From the NCBI GenBank assembly GCA_943737045.1, contig CALSFV010000653.1, positions 496,001-560,000 on the forward strand: 64,000 bases of DNA, read 5' to 3'. The notes under the pieces are model-generated. The model did no database searches and was not told the origin of the DNA. It saw only the letters and a program-made list of their open reading frames with translations. Of the stretch, positions 21,467 through 33,841 are shown piece by piece (the first letter of the stretch is position 1; every line of letters begins with the position of its first letter). The position numbers and the translations under genes were made by a program. Source of the stretch: Parapristionchus giblindavisi. Lineage: Eukaryota > Nematoda > Chromadorea > Rhabditida > Diplogasteridae.

Positions 21467-23677
21467 GAGACCGGCTCGGTAAGACTCGAGCATGGTCCGG
21501 ACATTCGCGAGGACTTTCGATCTGGCCCTCAATACTTTCATCATAGACACATACCGGGGGGAGACCGATGAAAGTTATAGTGAAAATGCCCTTAGGCTCA
21601 AACCCGGCTCAAATAAGTCACATTAAGTAAAAAATTGAAAAATTCATATCGTTTCAATCGTGATAGCTAGGACTTTTATTTCTTTTTATTAATGAATAAC
21701 ATGTCATGCACTAAACACTGCTGAACATTAATGTCATGTCGTTCTGAATACGTTTTTTCGTGTCTGATTTTCAGATTTTTCTCCTTTTATCCTCGTTAAA
21801 GAGAGATTGCAAGTAATGACATAGTACATATTGTGGCCCTGACGATTATGTACATGGTGGTCACATTCCCTTGGCCAGCCGACATTTCGCAGGCATCGAG
21901 AATTGCAGCCGAATGTGAGAAATGTGTAAATTGCAAAAATCGAAAATTAATTTTCTTGAAATTCGAAAGAGTAAGAGATAGCTTTATTATGTCATTTTAC
22001 TTGCAGTGATGCGCGTACATAGGAAAAATATACAAATAGACTCGGGCTACATTTTAAAAAAATTTAGAAAAATAATCATTTTATTTTTATTTTTCAACTC
22101 TCACATTCAGTCGACCGTCAAGGTAAGTTGATTCATAGGGCGGATGGTGGCTGATGCATATCCGTTTGCGAAAACAACTGCCTCGTGAGGAATCGTCGTT
22201 TCGCAGATTTCGAATTTATTTTTTAAATTAACAAACTTGAATATTTATATGTTTCTTTCATATAAATCGGTTGGAAGGTAGCGTATTGCATCCAAAGCTG
22301 TACCATTTTAATCAGTAGGAGTATACGGTATTGAACTACTATAATCGCCAGGAATCGCGAACTAATTTTTTTTTCCTTCGACCGATGATTTTCAACCATG
22401 ACCCCGGGTTCATGGTTGAGAATGGCTGAGGTCGAAAAATTCATGATGATCCCAGACCAAATACTATGTGGCATTATATCAATAGTGAGCCAACATTTAT
22501 TTTTCTGGGTACCGTAATCCGAACTACCGTAATCTAGCTACCGTATCCTATAATAATGTGGTGAAATTCTCGGAAAATTCTGATGTGAGCATTACGATTA
22601 CGGTAATTCGAGTTACGGTATCCAGAAAAATAAAAGTTGGCTCACTGTTCATATAATGCTACATAGTATTTGGTCTGGGATCATCATGAATTTTTCGACC
22701 TCAGCCATTATCACCATGAACCCGGGGTCATAGTTGAAAATAATGGGTCGACTGAAAAAAAGATCAGTTCGCGATTCCTGACGATTATGGTATTCAAGTA
22801 CAGTTCACTCCTACTGATAACAATGGTACAGCTTTGGTTGCCATACGCCACCTTCCAACCGTTTTATGTGAAAGAAACATAAAAATATTCAAGTTTGATA
22901 ATTAAAAAAATAAATCCGTGATCTGCGAAACGACGATTCTTCACGTGGCAGTCGTTACTGCAAACACACATGCATCAGCCACCATTCGCCCTATGAATGA
23001 ACTTGCCTTGACGGTCGATTGAATGCTTGAGCTGAAAAAATAAAAACAAAATAATTATTTTTCTCAATTTTTTAAAAATGTAGTCTGAGTCTATTTGTAT
23101 ATTGTTCCTGTGTACACACATCACTACGAGTAAAATGACATAATAAAGCTACCTCTTACTCTTTCGAATTTCAAGAAAATAAATTTTCGATTTTTGCAAT
23201 TTACACATTTCTCACATTCGGCTGCAATTCTCGATGCCTGCGAAATGTTGGCTGGCCAAGGGAATGTGACCACCATGTACATAATCGTCAGAGCTACAAT
23301 ATGTACTATGTCATTACTTGCAATCTCTCTTTAACGAGGATAAAAGGAGAAAAATCTGAAAATCAGACACGAAAAAACGTATTCAGAACGACATGACATT
23401 AATGTTCAGCAGTGTTTATAAGAGTGCATGACATGTTATTCATTAATAAAAAGAAATAAAAGTCCTAGCTATCACGATTGAAACGATATGAATTTTTCAA
23501 TTTTTTACTTAATGTGACATATTTGAGCCGGGTTTGAGCCTAAGGGCATTTTCACTATAACTTTCATCGGTCTCCCCCCGGTATGTGTCTATGATGAAAG
23601 TATTGAGGGCCAGATCGAAAGTCCTCGCGAATGTCCGGCACGGGGTCAAAATGCTCGAGTCTTACCGAGCCGGTCTC
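21467..23677. mobile_element. 2.2-kb palindromic foldback element with TTAA flanks
   Basis: Arms of about 1.1 kb meet near 22565. Termini GAGACCGGCTCGGTAAGACT and its reverse complement are bounded by TTAA (21463..21466 and 23678..23681). Matching internal words include CCAGATCGAAAGTCCTCGCG and GGCCAGCCGACATTTCGCAG. TTAA target duplications are typical of piggyBac-related and PALTTAA-type palindromes of worms. Small frames in each arm look non-coding. Confidence 0.8.
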
Positions 23678-23697
23678 TTAATAATTTAAAATTAATT

Positions 23698-24010
23698 AGT
23701 TAGGAAAATATTTTACACCACGACCTGAGTGTAATCATATTATAATACACACAGTTTTAAAAGATTTCTGCTTGTCCATTTCATTCGTTCTTCTCACTTT
23801 GGCGGGGAGTGGTCACTCATCACTAGTTCATTCTCTCCACTTCACAGCTATGTCCAAGGTTGGTACAAGGTGGGGTGCACGGTACCGGTACACCCAATCA
23901 TGGTTTGGAACGAAGTACCGTAGTCTGCCTGCCTACCGTAGTCTTGGTCTGGTACGAAGTACTGTAATCTGTTCGCCTTCCGATGTCTGTATAGATACTA
24001 AAAATTCTCA
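23698..24010. repeat. Segment duplicated from/to 9460..9800
   Basis: Shares ATATTTTACACCACGAC, TCACTTTGGCGGGGAGTGGT, CACTTCACAGCTATGTCCAA and GGTACGAAGTACTGTAATCT with the first copy. It covers the presumed promoter and first exon of the following gene. Confidence 0.8.
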
Positions 24011-24813
24011 GCTACAGTAACCAGCTACCGTAATGACGTTATCATGTCTGACCTACTAATCGATATATCAGAGTAAACCAGCGCGTGCTTACGACAAAGT
24101 GAACTCGCTCATCAAAGACTTCTCTAACATCACTGTACAAGCTTTGGAGGAGAAACGAAAACAGAAGGTACTGTAGGCTACCGTAACGTTATACAATATT
24201 GATTTTAGCCAAAGCAAGTATCTACTTCTGGCACGTCTTCATTACATAACTCGACAGAATCTAAGTGTACCGTAACCGAAGAGCCTTCGTTTCGCCATCA
24301 AAAACCGGATATGCGATCGCTGAATGAGATTATAAGCAGTATTTGATTCCTAACGTAACCCCTATTTGCCGTAACCTTTACAGCTAACAAATCAGAGAGT
24401 GTCATGGATGAAGCTGCTTGCTGTAATCTGCTCATGGCGACAGATCCAGACCGCAGCTTCATACTCATTCCTTGCCAGGTACTACGGTAGTTTGGGTGAC
24501 AGCGGGACGATGTTTACTACAAGTCTTTCAGCTAAGCGGCAAGGCCATTACTGATCTAGGAGACAACTCCAGCAATGATACCTCAGAGTAATGAATTAGA
24601 TTGGTTCAAAGCACAATTTAAATAAAATTGTTGTCGCAGGTCGCATTCATCAATAAGAACTAATGGCAAGACGAGAAACGTGAAGCGAGCCGATGCTCTA
24701 TTGCGCAAATCCGAAGTTCCTGCTGATGTGAAGAAGGACAAGAAGCAAAAATACATCAAGTAAGGTGTCAAAAGAACAACAATGATCACAAATTTGATAC
24801 TTTCAGGATTTGA
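23850..24813 (+). CDS. Unrecognised small basic protein, seven exons
   Basis: Exons: ATG TCC AAG at 23850..23858 (tentative), then 24072..24167, 24209..24338, 24384..24478, 24532..24587, 24640..24759 and 24807..24813. Phases agree throughout; stop TGA. About 170 residues. The N-terminal part is helical and lysine-rich (AYDKVNSLIKDFSNITVQAL, EEKRKQK). The middle has SESVMDEAACCNLLMATDPD. The C-terminus is basic (TRNVKRADALLRKSE...KKDKKQKYIKI), suggesting a nuclear or nucleic-acid-binding protein. No known domain recognised. The first exon lies in a segment that also occurs alone at 9.5 kb. Confidence 0.6.
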
Positions 24814-27800
24814 ACGAGCGGTAATTAACAAATCCCCACCCTAAATTGATAAATTAGCGTGAACCGCACAACGAGCAAACACCTAATAATTATTATTAAA
24901 TATCTTAAAAAGATTTTTCAAAACGAACGTTCCTGCAGTCATGCGTATGACACAGCGAACTACCGTAAGTTTGGCAGCGCGAAGGAATTTTTTGAAAAAA
25001 TTCCCACACACTTTGCATACACTTCTGCAGAGTACGCCTTGATATTTTCATGAAGATCGATTGAATCTTGTCGGCCGTCTTGTTTTGATCTACTATTTCT
25101 AGATTATTATCATTCACGTGCATAGGCCACTTAGGAGAGCGTTCTCTCGTTTGAATCGAGTGATTTCCCTCCGTGTTTGACTAGCCTTCGTTCACTCATT
25201 CACTCTCTTTAATCTGCCACACGATTTCATTGGACCATCTGGCGCTTGTCAATCTCTCTCCCCTCCTTTCTCCTCTCATTGTCTATTCGTGCTTTGCATG
25301 GACTGCTCCTCTCGCTTCATCGCCCTTCTGGCACTTTCTTGTGTTTCGCTGAAGTTGCATTCCCATACAACTTTCATTTGCTCTCTCAACTCCTTCTTTA
25401 GTCTTCTTCGTGACACCGTTATCTGCTCATATAATCGATCAATACGGCGATAAAACATATTTCCCCGGTTGATAGTCAAATTACGCTCTTAACACTTTCA
25501 TAATATGAATCATGTTCAATGTTTTGGCCAGACATCCCCTATGCATTCGTACCAAGCAGTTATACTCTTCCTCCCTCTTTCTTCTTGCTCACAACAAGTA
25601 TTATGGCCTGTTTGTGTCGAGAGACATACACGTATAACCACGATCAATTATCCACTTGTCGGCGGCTCCGGTCCTACCACGATTGTTTCGCTGGCAATCT
25701 GCCCAGATCTTCTTTTTGCGTAGATGAGTCATAGTGCAGTATGAGTCATCACGCCTTGTGCGCCTATTTCATCACGATCCGAGGACTGAATTAGCCTAGC
25801 TCTCACAGAGCTATTTCGTAACGAGCATACTAGATTGTCGAGAGCGTGCGTTGATTAAAACATAAACCATTTTCTCAAGTTCACGTGATCGTCACGAATG
25901 TTTGATAACCTCAGTCAATGGTCCCTTCATCACGCTATACTCTCGCTTACAGAACAGAACGAAATAGTGGGCGAAACGAAGAGACCGTTGACCAGGGACA
26001 CGTTTCTTTTAAGCGGGAAGGTCGTGCATTTTTGCTCTCTATCTCTTCATCTGCACTCCACTTCTTCCTCGGTCGACGGTTCCCATTGTTTACTTATTTT
26101 CACTCTTGCCTCCGAAGCGGACGTGGTTAGTAGAGAAATAGGAGAAGGAAAAAAGGACGAAGTTACCCGTAAGAAAGGTTAACTATCTCGATCTCGTGTT
26201 TTTACTTCGTAAAATGTTCTCGCGTGCTGTTTTTGTTGCGTAAACATTAGCCGACTGATGTTATTTTAGCCGAGACGTCCACTGTCTTGTCTCTCCTTGG
26301 TTAGAGAAGAATTTGAACAAAGTGCAAACTTACGTAGCTTATCTGCCTCTAAATCTATGGCTTTAATAAATCTTTGACATTACTTGCAGTCTCGTTCATG
26401 GCTCGGCTCTTGAGTTAGGAAAGACATGCGCAAATATACCTATCCTTTTCCAATATAAAAAAAGGACAGAGGTAAGAGAGAGCTTATGGGATTACTGTCG
26501 TGTAGCATATACGACTGTTATGATTGGCCTGATGACATTAGAGTCCTAATACCCTCTGAGATGGTCCCTCTTCGTCTCTCTGTCGCCTTAATCATCAGCA
26601 TCAACACTGGCCGAGTGCCATCTGGCGCGTATTAGATAAATTTCGCCCCGTCCAATCAACAGGCTGAATGGTCCTTTCTCCCTCTCCCCCGCTTGGATTA
26701 CCCTCTCTATCTCAAGCTGTCTCCCTCTCCCTATCCTCACTCTTTCGTTCGAAACTCTTACTTTGTCATTGTCTCTAAGCCCTGCTTTCACCGACTTTAT
26801 CCTCTCTCTCTACTGGTCGATTTCCATCTTTCGGACGACAGTTTTATGGCTGGCAAGCTCTCCACACTCTAGCACACGTGTGCACATTTGAACGTGCAGA
26901 TTTCTATGACGAAATTGTCGGCATACTGTATACCGGGCTATCGATTGATTGAATATAGTCTGCCTGTAATCAGTCATTGTCCGTATCTCTGTTCGGTTTG
27001 AAGGTTGAATGTCCTCTATATCTCTTACCCTTTCATTCCTCCGTTCCCTTACTCTGTTCCTTTTGCTCTTTTTCCTGTGCAAGTGAGATAATTGATGTCT
27101 TCGTTCGTTTCGTTTGAATGTTGGAAGAAGAGATAGAGGAACGGAGAGTGGAGGGGAGCGGTGGAGGAAAAAAGAGTAGTGGGGAACACTAGAGACCGAC
27201 CGAGAGTTCTTTCACTTGCTCTATTCTACTTTATCTCTCTTCTTTCCTTCTCTCTCTTTCTCTCTCTATCCTTCTCCACTTCGACGTTCCCTTTTCTCAT
27301 CAATCGATTTGAACAAGCGAACACAGTCACCGCTCACCCCTAAGAGAGAGGGGGAGCGCGCGAGGACGGAGGAAGGGGCTAGGGAATGGATAGCGAGGGG
27401 GGAAGAGGCGCTCCCTCCCTCCGCTTCGCGTCATTTCAATTGCCCACACAAAGAAGAAGAAGAAGAAGAAGAAGAGAGGGACACAGTCTCACTCTCAGTC
27501 CCTTTCTCTCGTCTACTCTACACGTCTGACCACTCTCTCGCCTAATTTGCTTCTATGACCACTCTCTCGCACCCTCTCCCTTTTCTAGCAATTCTCTTTC
27601 TCTATACATCCATCCCTCCTCCATAGCATTTCGGCCCTCGTTTTTCCTTCGCCTCTCCCTCTTATTCCCTCCTCCCTCTCCTTTCCCTCTTCCCTCTACT
27701 CGACTACCTCTCATGTCTCCCTATCTTGTGCATACAAGAGTGGAAGTGGACGTGAGTTTGTGCTTCCCCTTAATTGTAAGTGTTCGAGTTTAGCGTCTTT

Positions 27801-29095
27801 GAATTTGAATTTGCCGCTGTTTTTTTGCTAGTTCAGTTTTGGCGCCAATTTTGACTATTGATTCAAAAACTCATTGAGCAAATAGCGGTTGGGAAGTGAG
27901 GGTGGATGGAGTGTGGAGGGAATAGTGCGTGAGAGGTTGAGAGAGGAGAGAAGGCTGTCAGCAAGCCTTTTTGTGTCCATTCTTGTGGCGTTATCTTCAT
28001 ATTGATTGATTTATTGATTGATGGGTAGGGTGTCCCGACCGTTGACTAATGTAATTGAGCACTGACAGGATGGGGGCGATGCGAGAACGTAATGACAATA
28101 ATGGATAGTGATAGTGATGGAAGGGGGGGGGGGGTGGTAATGATGTTATAGGGTATAGGATAAGAGGGGAAGGGGATATGAGTCATCATGATGGCCATGT
28201 TTCTATCACTGTGTCTATCGTCTTCTTTCCCTCTCTCGCCCCTACGTGTCTGTTATTTATATCGCATTGTATCGACGTTTTAGCATTGTGTCCACTCTGT
28301 CATCCCCCTCCCTTTCTTAAGACTTGTATATTTATATACGCGAGGCTGGGATAATTTAGATGGGCTAGTTTCGCAACACAGTGCCGAGCCCTCGGGGCTT
28401 TTCCCATTAATTTTAAATTATAATTATAATTTCAATTTCGTGTAGGAGCGAGAGGGGATGAATCATTAGGCTGTCGTTTCCCTCTTCTCTTTTTTGCCTG
28501 AAGACATTTCGAAATATCATTGGAGAAGGCTCCGCCCCTTTTCCTCTTCGTTCACCCTTGCGCCTTGGTTACCCATCACTTTTGTGTTCCACCATTCTCA
28601 TTTCATCGCTTCTTCCTTACGGCATCTTGTTCCTGCTGGGCCACTTGTTACAATGGACAACACTACTAGTATTTTGTGTTCGTCAACCTGTCTTCCTGTC
28701 TACTTCCCTCCATTCGTTCTTTTTTGCCTATTTCATTAGTAATACACCCTGCCCAACGTGTCATCGCACATTCTCACTCATTTAATCTATTCGTATGCAG
28801 TGAATGAATGAATGAACGATGTATAGTGATTTCTGTTATATTGTCATATACTCTACCCTGTTCCCTCCTCTCTATGTATTTCCTCTTTTTTTCGCCCCTT
28901 TCTATTCACCTATCGATTAGTTGGTGTCCGCCTATTCACACAACCCGCTGATTCGTTGTTTCATCGCCTCTATTTACAATCAATCACCAGATCTTATCTG
29001 GAAATCAGTAATGACCTGCTATCAGTTGATCAATTGATCAATCAATAACTGTAGTCTATTGTAGTTTGGTCTCTTCGTTGTCCAATCAATCAATA
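24814..29095. other. 4.3-kb intergenic region upstream of profilin
   Basis: Mostly pyrimidine-rich CTCTCC/CTTTCT sequence. It contains the dispersed repeat at 25018..25115, a GAAGAA run at 27451..27475 and a poly-G run at 28123..28134. I find no spliced or domain-bearing frame. Positions just upstream of 29096 should hold the profilin promoter, but no element is recognisable. Confidence 0.6.
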
Positions 29096-31088
29096 ATGTC
29101 TGGCTGGAGCGCATACATCGACAACCTCCACGCTTCCTCTGCCGCTATCAAGAGATCCGCCATCGTCGGCTATCCCACCGGAGAGGTGTGGGCCCGCTCC
29201 GAGGGAGCCAACGTCTTTGCGGTACGGTATCTTTTCCTGGGTTACGGTATCTTTTCCTGGGTTACGGTAGTCAGTTGAATTCATCGATCGCGTTTGTAGG
29301 CCACGACCGCCGAGCTCGCCACCTTCGTCAAGGCCTTTGATGACCTCAACGCCGTTCCCGGTACCGGAGCCGATCTCGAGGTGTGTAATTGGGTTTCGGT
29401 TGAGACGGGACCTGCTTTCCTATTAAATTGTTGGTTGTTTGACCTTTGATGTTTACAGGGTGTCCACTACATTGTGCCCCGCACCGAAGAGAATCTCATC
29501 TTTGGCAAGAAGGAACGCACCGGATTCTTCGCCGTCAAGACCAAGAGTGGTACGGTAGTCTCTAATATTGATTGATTATAAAATTTAGTTATTGATTGAT
29601 TGATGGGAAAGTATCGATCGGTAATGTGTATCGATTGCCCAGATAGACGTAGCGCCCGAAACAACATGAAGCGCATTATTAGTTTAACTTATAATATTGT
29701 ATACTGTTACATTTGATGTGCATGAAAGCCTATCATACATTTTCATACCCTCACAATTTGAGGATCGACCGGCTCATTTTCATGATCAACCCACTATATA
29801 AAGCTCGTTTGTTGTGCAAAAGATTGCAATTTACCCGAAAAATAACGATTTTTCTAGATCGACCCGCTCTATAAATAAAATCCAGTGAGGGCGCCGAAAA
29901 TTTATGAAGCCTATACTTGTACATCCATAAATATTGTTAACTTTGTATGCAATTTGATATAATTGGAATTTCTCGAATTTTCTTTTGTCTTGTTCAATGC
30001 GAAAAGGTGAATGATTCATCGCGTTTTTCTTCGTTGCTGGGCTATTTTTAAAGATAGTGATTGATTGATTTTTTGTCACAAATATTTAGTTAACGTGACA
30101 CAGCGCTGCGTAGATTGCATGTTGTTGGTATTGATCGGTCGAGAAGATTACTGATTGAGTAACCGATTTTTAGTAATAAGTGAATCTGCTGGGATTTTTA
30201 TAGTCTTGATGGCAGTCATACATGGGCGGGGTACCTGGAGCTCGATTCTACAGGGGGCATCCGAGCGAAAACTGGTTAAGTTTACATGGGGCCTCACTTT
30301 TTTTTGCAAAAAATTCATCTAAATGTCATTTTTACAGGGGGCATTCAACAAATTTTCGAAAGCCCCATTTTTACAGGGGGCACCCCCATGTTGGCGCCCA
30401 TGTATGATGACAGTGATACGTGTATACGTTTCCCTGTCGGTGTAGTTTATTTATATCCCATGGTTTGGTTGAAGGTCTCGAGATCTTGATGATTCATTTA
30501 TTCATTACTGATGATTTGAGAGTTTGTTACTAATCGTTTGAGAATGCTACGGTCCATACATTTTCAGTACCCTCGCCGTTTATTTTTATAATAGTGGGTC
30601 AATTCTCGAAATAGGGTGGGTTGATTCACAAAATTCGTTATTTTCGCTTAAAAATCGTCATTTTCAGCTTCCCTTTTTTATCAAGTGGCCTAAAATGGAC
30701 CTTATATAGTGGGTCAATCCTCGTACTGCGAGGGTATGGCAATGTATGCTACGGTCTCTCAGATCACTGTTTGAAGTTTGCTATAAAGTGATATAGGAGA
30801 TGGGTAACATGAAATCACGGGGTTGCTTCACGACAAAGGAGTAGTATCAGGCGCGCGCTAACTATGAACTATTGTGATAAGCCTGTCGATTTTTCTTCCT
30901 TATGAATATGATTTTATAATTATGATAATAATAATAATAATAATAAATATTTTATTAGTTTTATATTTAATGATTAACTAATTGCAGCCGTGCTCATTGC
31001 CGTCTATGAGGGTGAGAACTCGATCTCGTCTGATGTTCGCAATGCCGTCGAGAAGCTCGCCGATTACCTCAAGACTAGCGGATACTAA
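29096..31088 (+). CDS. Profilin
   Basis: Exons 29096..29221, 29300..29380, 29459..29549 and 30988..31088 give 132 residues. The protein binds monomeric actin and poly-proline and promotes actin assembly in the cytosol. The N-terminus MSGWSAYIDNL is the conserved poly-proline-binding helix with Trp and Tyr. The signatures IVGYPTGEVWAR, GVHYIVPRTEE and KKERTGFFAVKT follow, and the C-terminal helix is NAVEKLADYLKTSGY. Donors are GTACGG, GTGTGT and GTACGG. Length equals that of worm profilins. The last intron (1438 bp) is long and repeat-bearing; the rest are short. A second profilin lies 19 kb downstream on the same strand. Confidence 0.95.
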
Positions 31089-32210
31089 ACAGGTGAGAGG
31101 AGGGATACGGTAGTCACATTGTCGTGGTGGGATCTAGCTTGACTACTGTAGCTGATATTATGTGTATTGTTGACGCTGTTGTACCTAGGCACAATGGAGG
31201 ATAGTGTACTGCACGTTAGATGTAGTGACAGGACTGGGATTTATTGATTAAAAAAATATTTAATACTATTTTTTGCAGGTGCTTACTCGTATTTGGCACA
31301 ATGCCAACTGTCCATCAACTTGAACCCCCTTCTCTCTTCAATATCGTGTGTGAAGTGGAGTCTGAATGCGATCAGCTTCCCAATTCCCCACTTTCCTACC
31401 CACTGAATAAACCATTCCCCATTTACGTATTCCTTCATCCTCTCCAGAATTTTCTTGTCGATCAAAGTAGCTACTAGATTATGCCCTGATTTCCAATTTT
31501 TTGCGCGTTTCCCCATTGCTAATACCGTGATGTGTTTCTTTGTTTGTTTGTTTTTGTAAGATTATAAAATGATGTGCTCTTCTTCTTCTCTGATTGCCTG
31601 TGTTTGTTGTGGTAGGCGTGAGCTTGTTTACAATCTATCATCGGTACACTTATAAACATTCTATCATTTATTCCGCCTATATCCCCCATTCCAACACTTG
31701 ATCGATCAATATCGTATGCCTGCTGGGTCCCCGACACGATCGATTACGGTACCGGCTACCGTACGCTTGCTACGGTATCGGTATCGATTGTTCGTCTGAG
31801 TTTTTCCCCTTCCTGATACGCGTCTCGTTCCTCTTTGTAATGTATGCTTCGTAATTTATGGTGGAATGGTTTTGCTTTTAAGTTAAAGAGATAAATAGCT
31901 TTTTTTAAATTGGTCAAGTGGTTAGTGAATGCATCAAATGTTGATTCAGTTTACGATTAAACAGAGTTTTAAGAGAAGTCAAGATGGAGGAGAGAGTACG
32001 CCAATGTGATAGAGCGCAGACGGTTAAAGCATGGTGTGCTATACCGTAATTTACCAATGACCGATCTCCCTGTGCTGCAAAAACGCTGAGGGTTAATGAT
32101 TGCATCACAGTGTTAATTAATTTTACAATTTCCAAGTCCATGATTTACAGATCGATATGAATAAGAACAACTGAGCAATACTGTAATCAATAATAATAAG
32201 CAATTCTGAG
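31089..32210. other. Profilin 3' flank and intergenic DNA
   Basis: A GTGAGAG donor directly after the profilin stop and a TTTGCAG acceptor at about 31279 suggest a spliced 3' untranslated region. Otherwise only CTACCGTA words; no gene seen. Confidence 0.4.
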
Positions 32211-32786
32211 CAGGGGTGGTATTCTTTCATCAATTTCGGCAATGCCGAAATTTTCGGCGTGCCGAAATATTTCGCGTCTTGCCGAAATATTTCGCTGCTA
32301 TAGCCGACAATTATCAACCGAATCTCGCAAAAGACACATGTTTGAGAGGAGAATGTACCACCGATCATCCACATGACAAATTATTAATCAACCACTAGAC
32401 TATGTCGGTTCATTTCATTCTCTATCGTTTCTCTTCCTAGTACCTAGGAATATTGTCTCTAATTCATCATTTCACCTGTTCTTCTCTTCGCTGGTCGGTT
32501 GGTCTTGCTGCTGAGACGCCGCTCAAGAAAAGGCCAAATCGCCAAAATGAAAACGATGTCATGCCGAAATCCCTTTGTTCTCCTCTCAAATATTTAGGCT
32601 TTCGAAAAAAGTGTGCCGATTTTTTCTCTTACGATGTCTAAATCATTTTGCCGAATATTTCGGCATTCGGAAGGCCTCTCTCATTTTCGGCAGACCGCTC
32701 TATCTCTCAACGTGTGCGCGAAATTTATTTCGGAATGCCGAAAAATATTTCGGCATCTGCCGAAATTGACGAAAGAATACCGCCCC
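32211..32786. mobile_element. Palindromic element with CAGGGGTGGTATTCTTTC termini
   Basis: Left CAGGGGTGGTATTCTTTC pairs with right GAAAGAATACCGCCCC. Both arms contain repeated TGCCGAAATATTTCGG words. The CAGGGGTG start is hAT-like, but I cannot read a clear target duplication. Confidence 0.65.
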
Positions 32787-32839
32787 AGTACCGTAATCCA
32801 CATCAACTTTTATAATTTTGTTCTCAAAAATAATTCGCC

Positions 32840-33035
32840 AACCGTCGTAGAAGAAAGAAAGAAAAAATATTGCTATCTACATATTGTGTTATTGATTCCG
32901 AATTTGAATACGACGATGAGGTCCATTTCCTCACGCAACTCGCTTTACATCTAATCGGAAATATTTTTGAATCTAGTCTGAACAATTTTCAACAGGAATC
33001 AGGGTTAAATATGGCATCTAAAAGGATGCCGATTA
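32840..33035 (+). other. Orphan open frame, possible gene remnant
   Basis: A frame reads ...STYCVIDSEFEYDDEVHFLT, QLALHLIGNIFESSLNNFQQ and ends ASKRMPIR stop. It looks protein-like but has no start, splice partner or known domain, and is boxed in by two MITE fragments. Confidence 0.25.
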
Positions 33036-33180
33036 GATAGATTTTAAAAATTCTGCTTACATTATAGATTAAAATATTTTTACAGAATAGGTTCAACTTT
33101 TACAGTGGTGTACGTTCGCCTTTTCTAAACACAACATCACAACCCCACCACAAGATATTGATCTTTGGTCCATGAATATG

Positions 33181-33473
33181 ATGATCTTTGATCTTTTAAA
33201 GGATGAATCTGTCATTCAATCATCATTGATACCAGAAAGTGATCCAAAGTCTCCATTAGTGGATCCTATTGAACAGGGATACGGTGCAGTCCCTCTGAAA
33301 GCTGTTGTGAATGGAGAAGACAAATTTGCAGTGGAAGCACCAAAAGAATGAATTATTCCATTGGAACAAATGTTAAAGACACCATCCCTTTTACAAAACG
33401 ATAAATATGGTGTGTATTCTGACAAAGTTTTCGCATCAAACGACACTGTTTCACCATCTTATATTCTCTTGTG
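33181..33473 (+). pseudogene. Gene remnant with one in-frame stop
   Basis: ATG at 33181 opens a frame (MIFDLLKDESVIQSSLIPES ... GYGAVPLKAVVNGEDKFAVE) that meets TGA at 33349..33351. It then stays open in the same frame for another 40 codons (IIPLEQMLKTPSLLQNDKYG ...) to TGA at 33471..33473. The amino-acid composition is protein-like throughout. Family unknown. A solo MITE end of the CAGTGGTG family lies just upstream at 33104. Confidence 0.35.
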
Positions 33474-33751
33474 AATGAGATGGGCGTTCACGCTTTTTTC
33501 GCAGATATCGTTGTTCGCTAATTAATATTTGAACTTGTCACGTACGTACTCTCATCTACCTCCAACGAATAAGGATTATATTGATCTTTGATCTTTGATC
33601 TTCGATCTCTCACAATATTTTTATTGTACACCGAACGTGTTCCGCTTTCATTTCACATCTTGAAATGTATCCAATTTAGTAAAAATATCTCTCTGTATTT
33701 TTTTCGATACGCTTACTAGTTTTCGATATTTAAAAAATAGAGCAAAAGGGA

Positions 33752-33823
33752 AGGTCCCGGGGAGATTTGAACTCCCGTCGCAGGATTCAGAGTCCTGAGT
33801 GCTAACCGCTACACCACGGGACC
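33752..33823 (-). tRNA. tRNA-Gln (CTG)
   Basis: The reverse complement starts GGTCCCGTGGTGTAGCGGTT, has anticodon loop CTCTGAA with anticodon CTG, a T-loop GTTCAAATC, and an acceptor 3' side CGGGACC pairing fully with GGTCCCG. The discriminator T is usual for eukaryotic tRNA-Gln. A-box and B-box promoters are intact, so it is probably functional. A foldback element begins 18 bp downstream on the plus coordinate. Confidence 0.95.
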
Positions 33824-33841
33824 GGCGAACATTAACACTAA

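Noticed and set aside
24859..28785. Several 60-110 codon frames upstream of profilin
   Set aside because: Low-complexity pyrimidine-rich DNA without domains, starts in context or splice partners.
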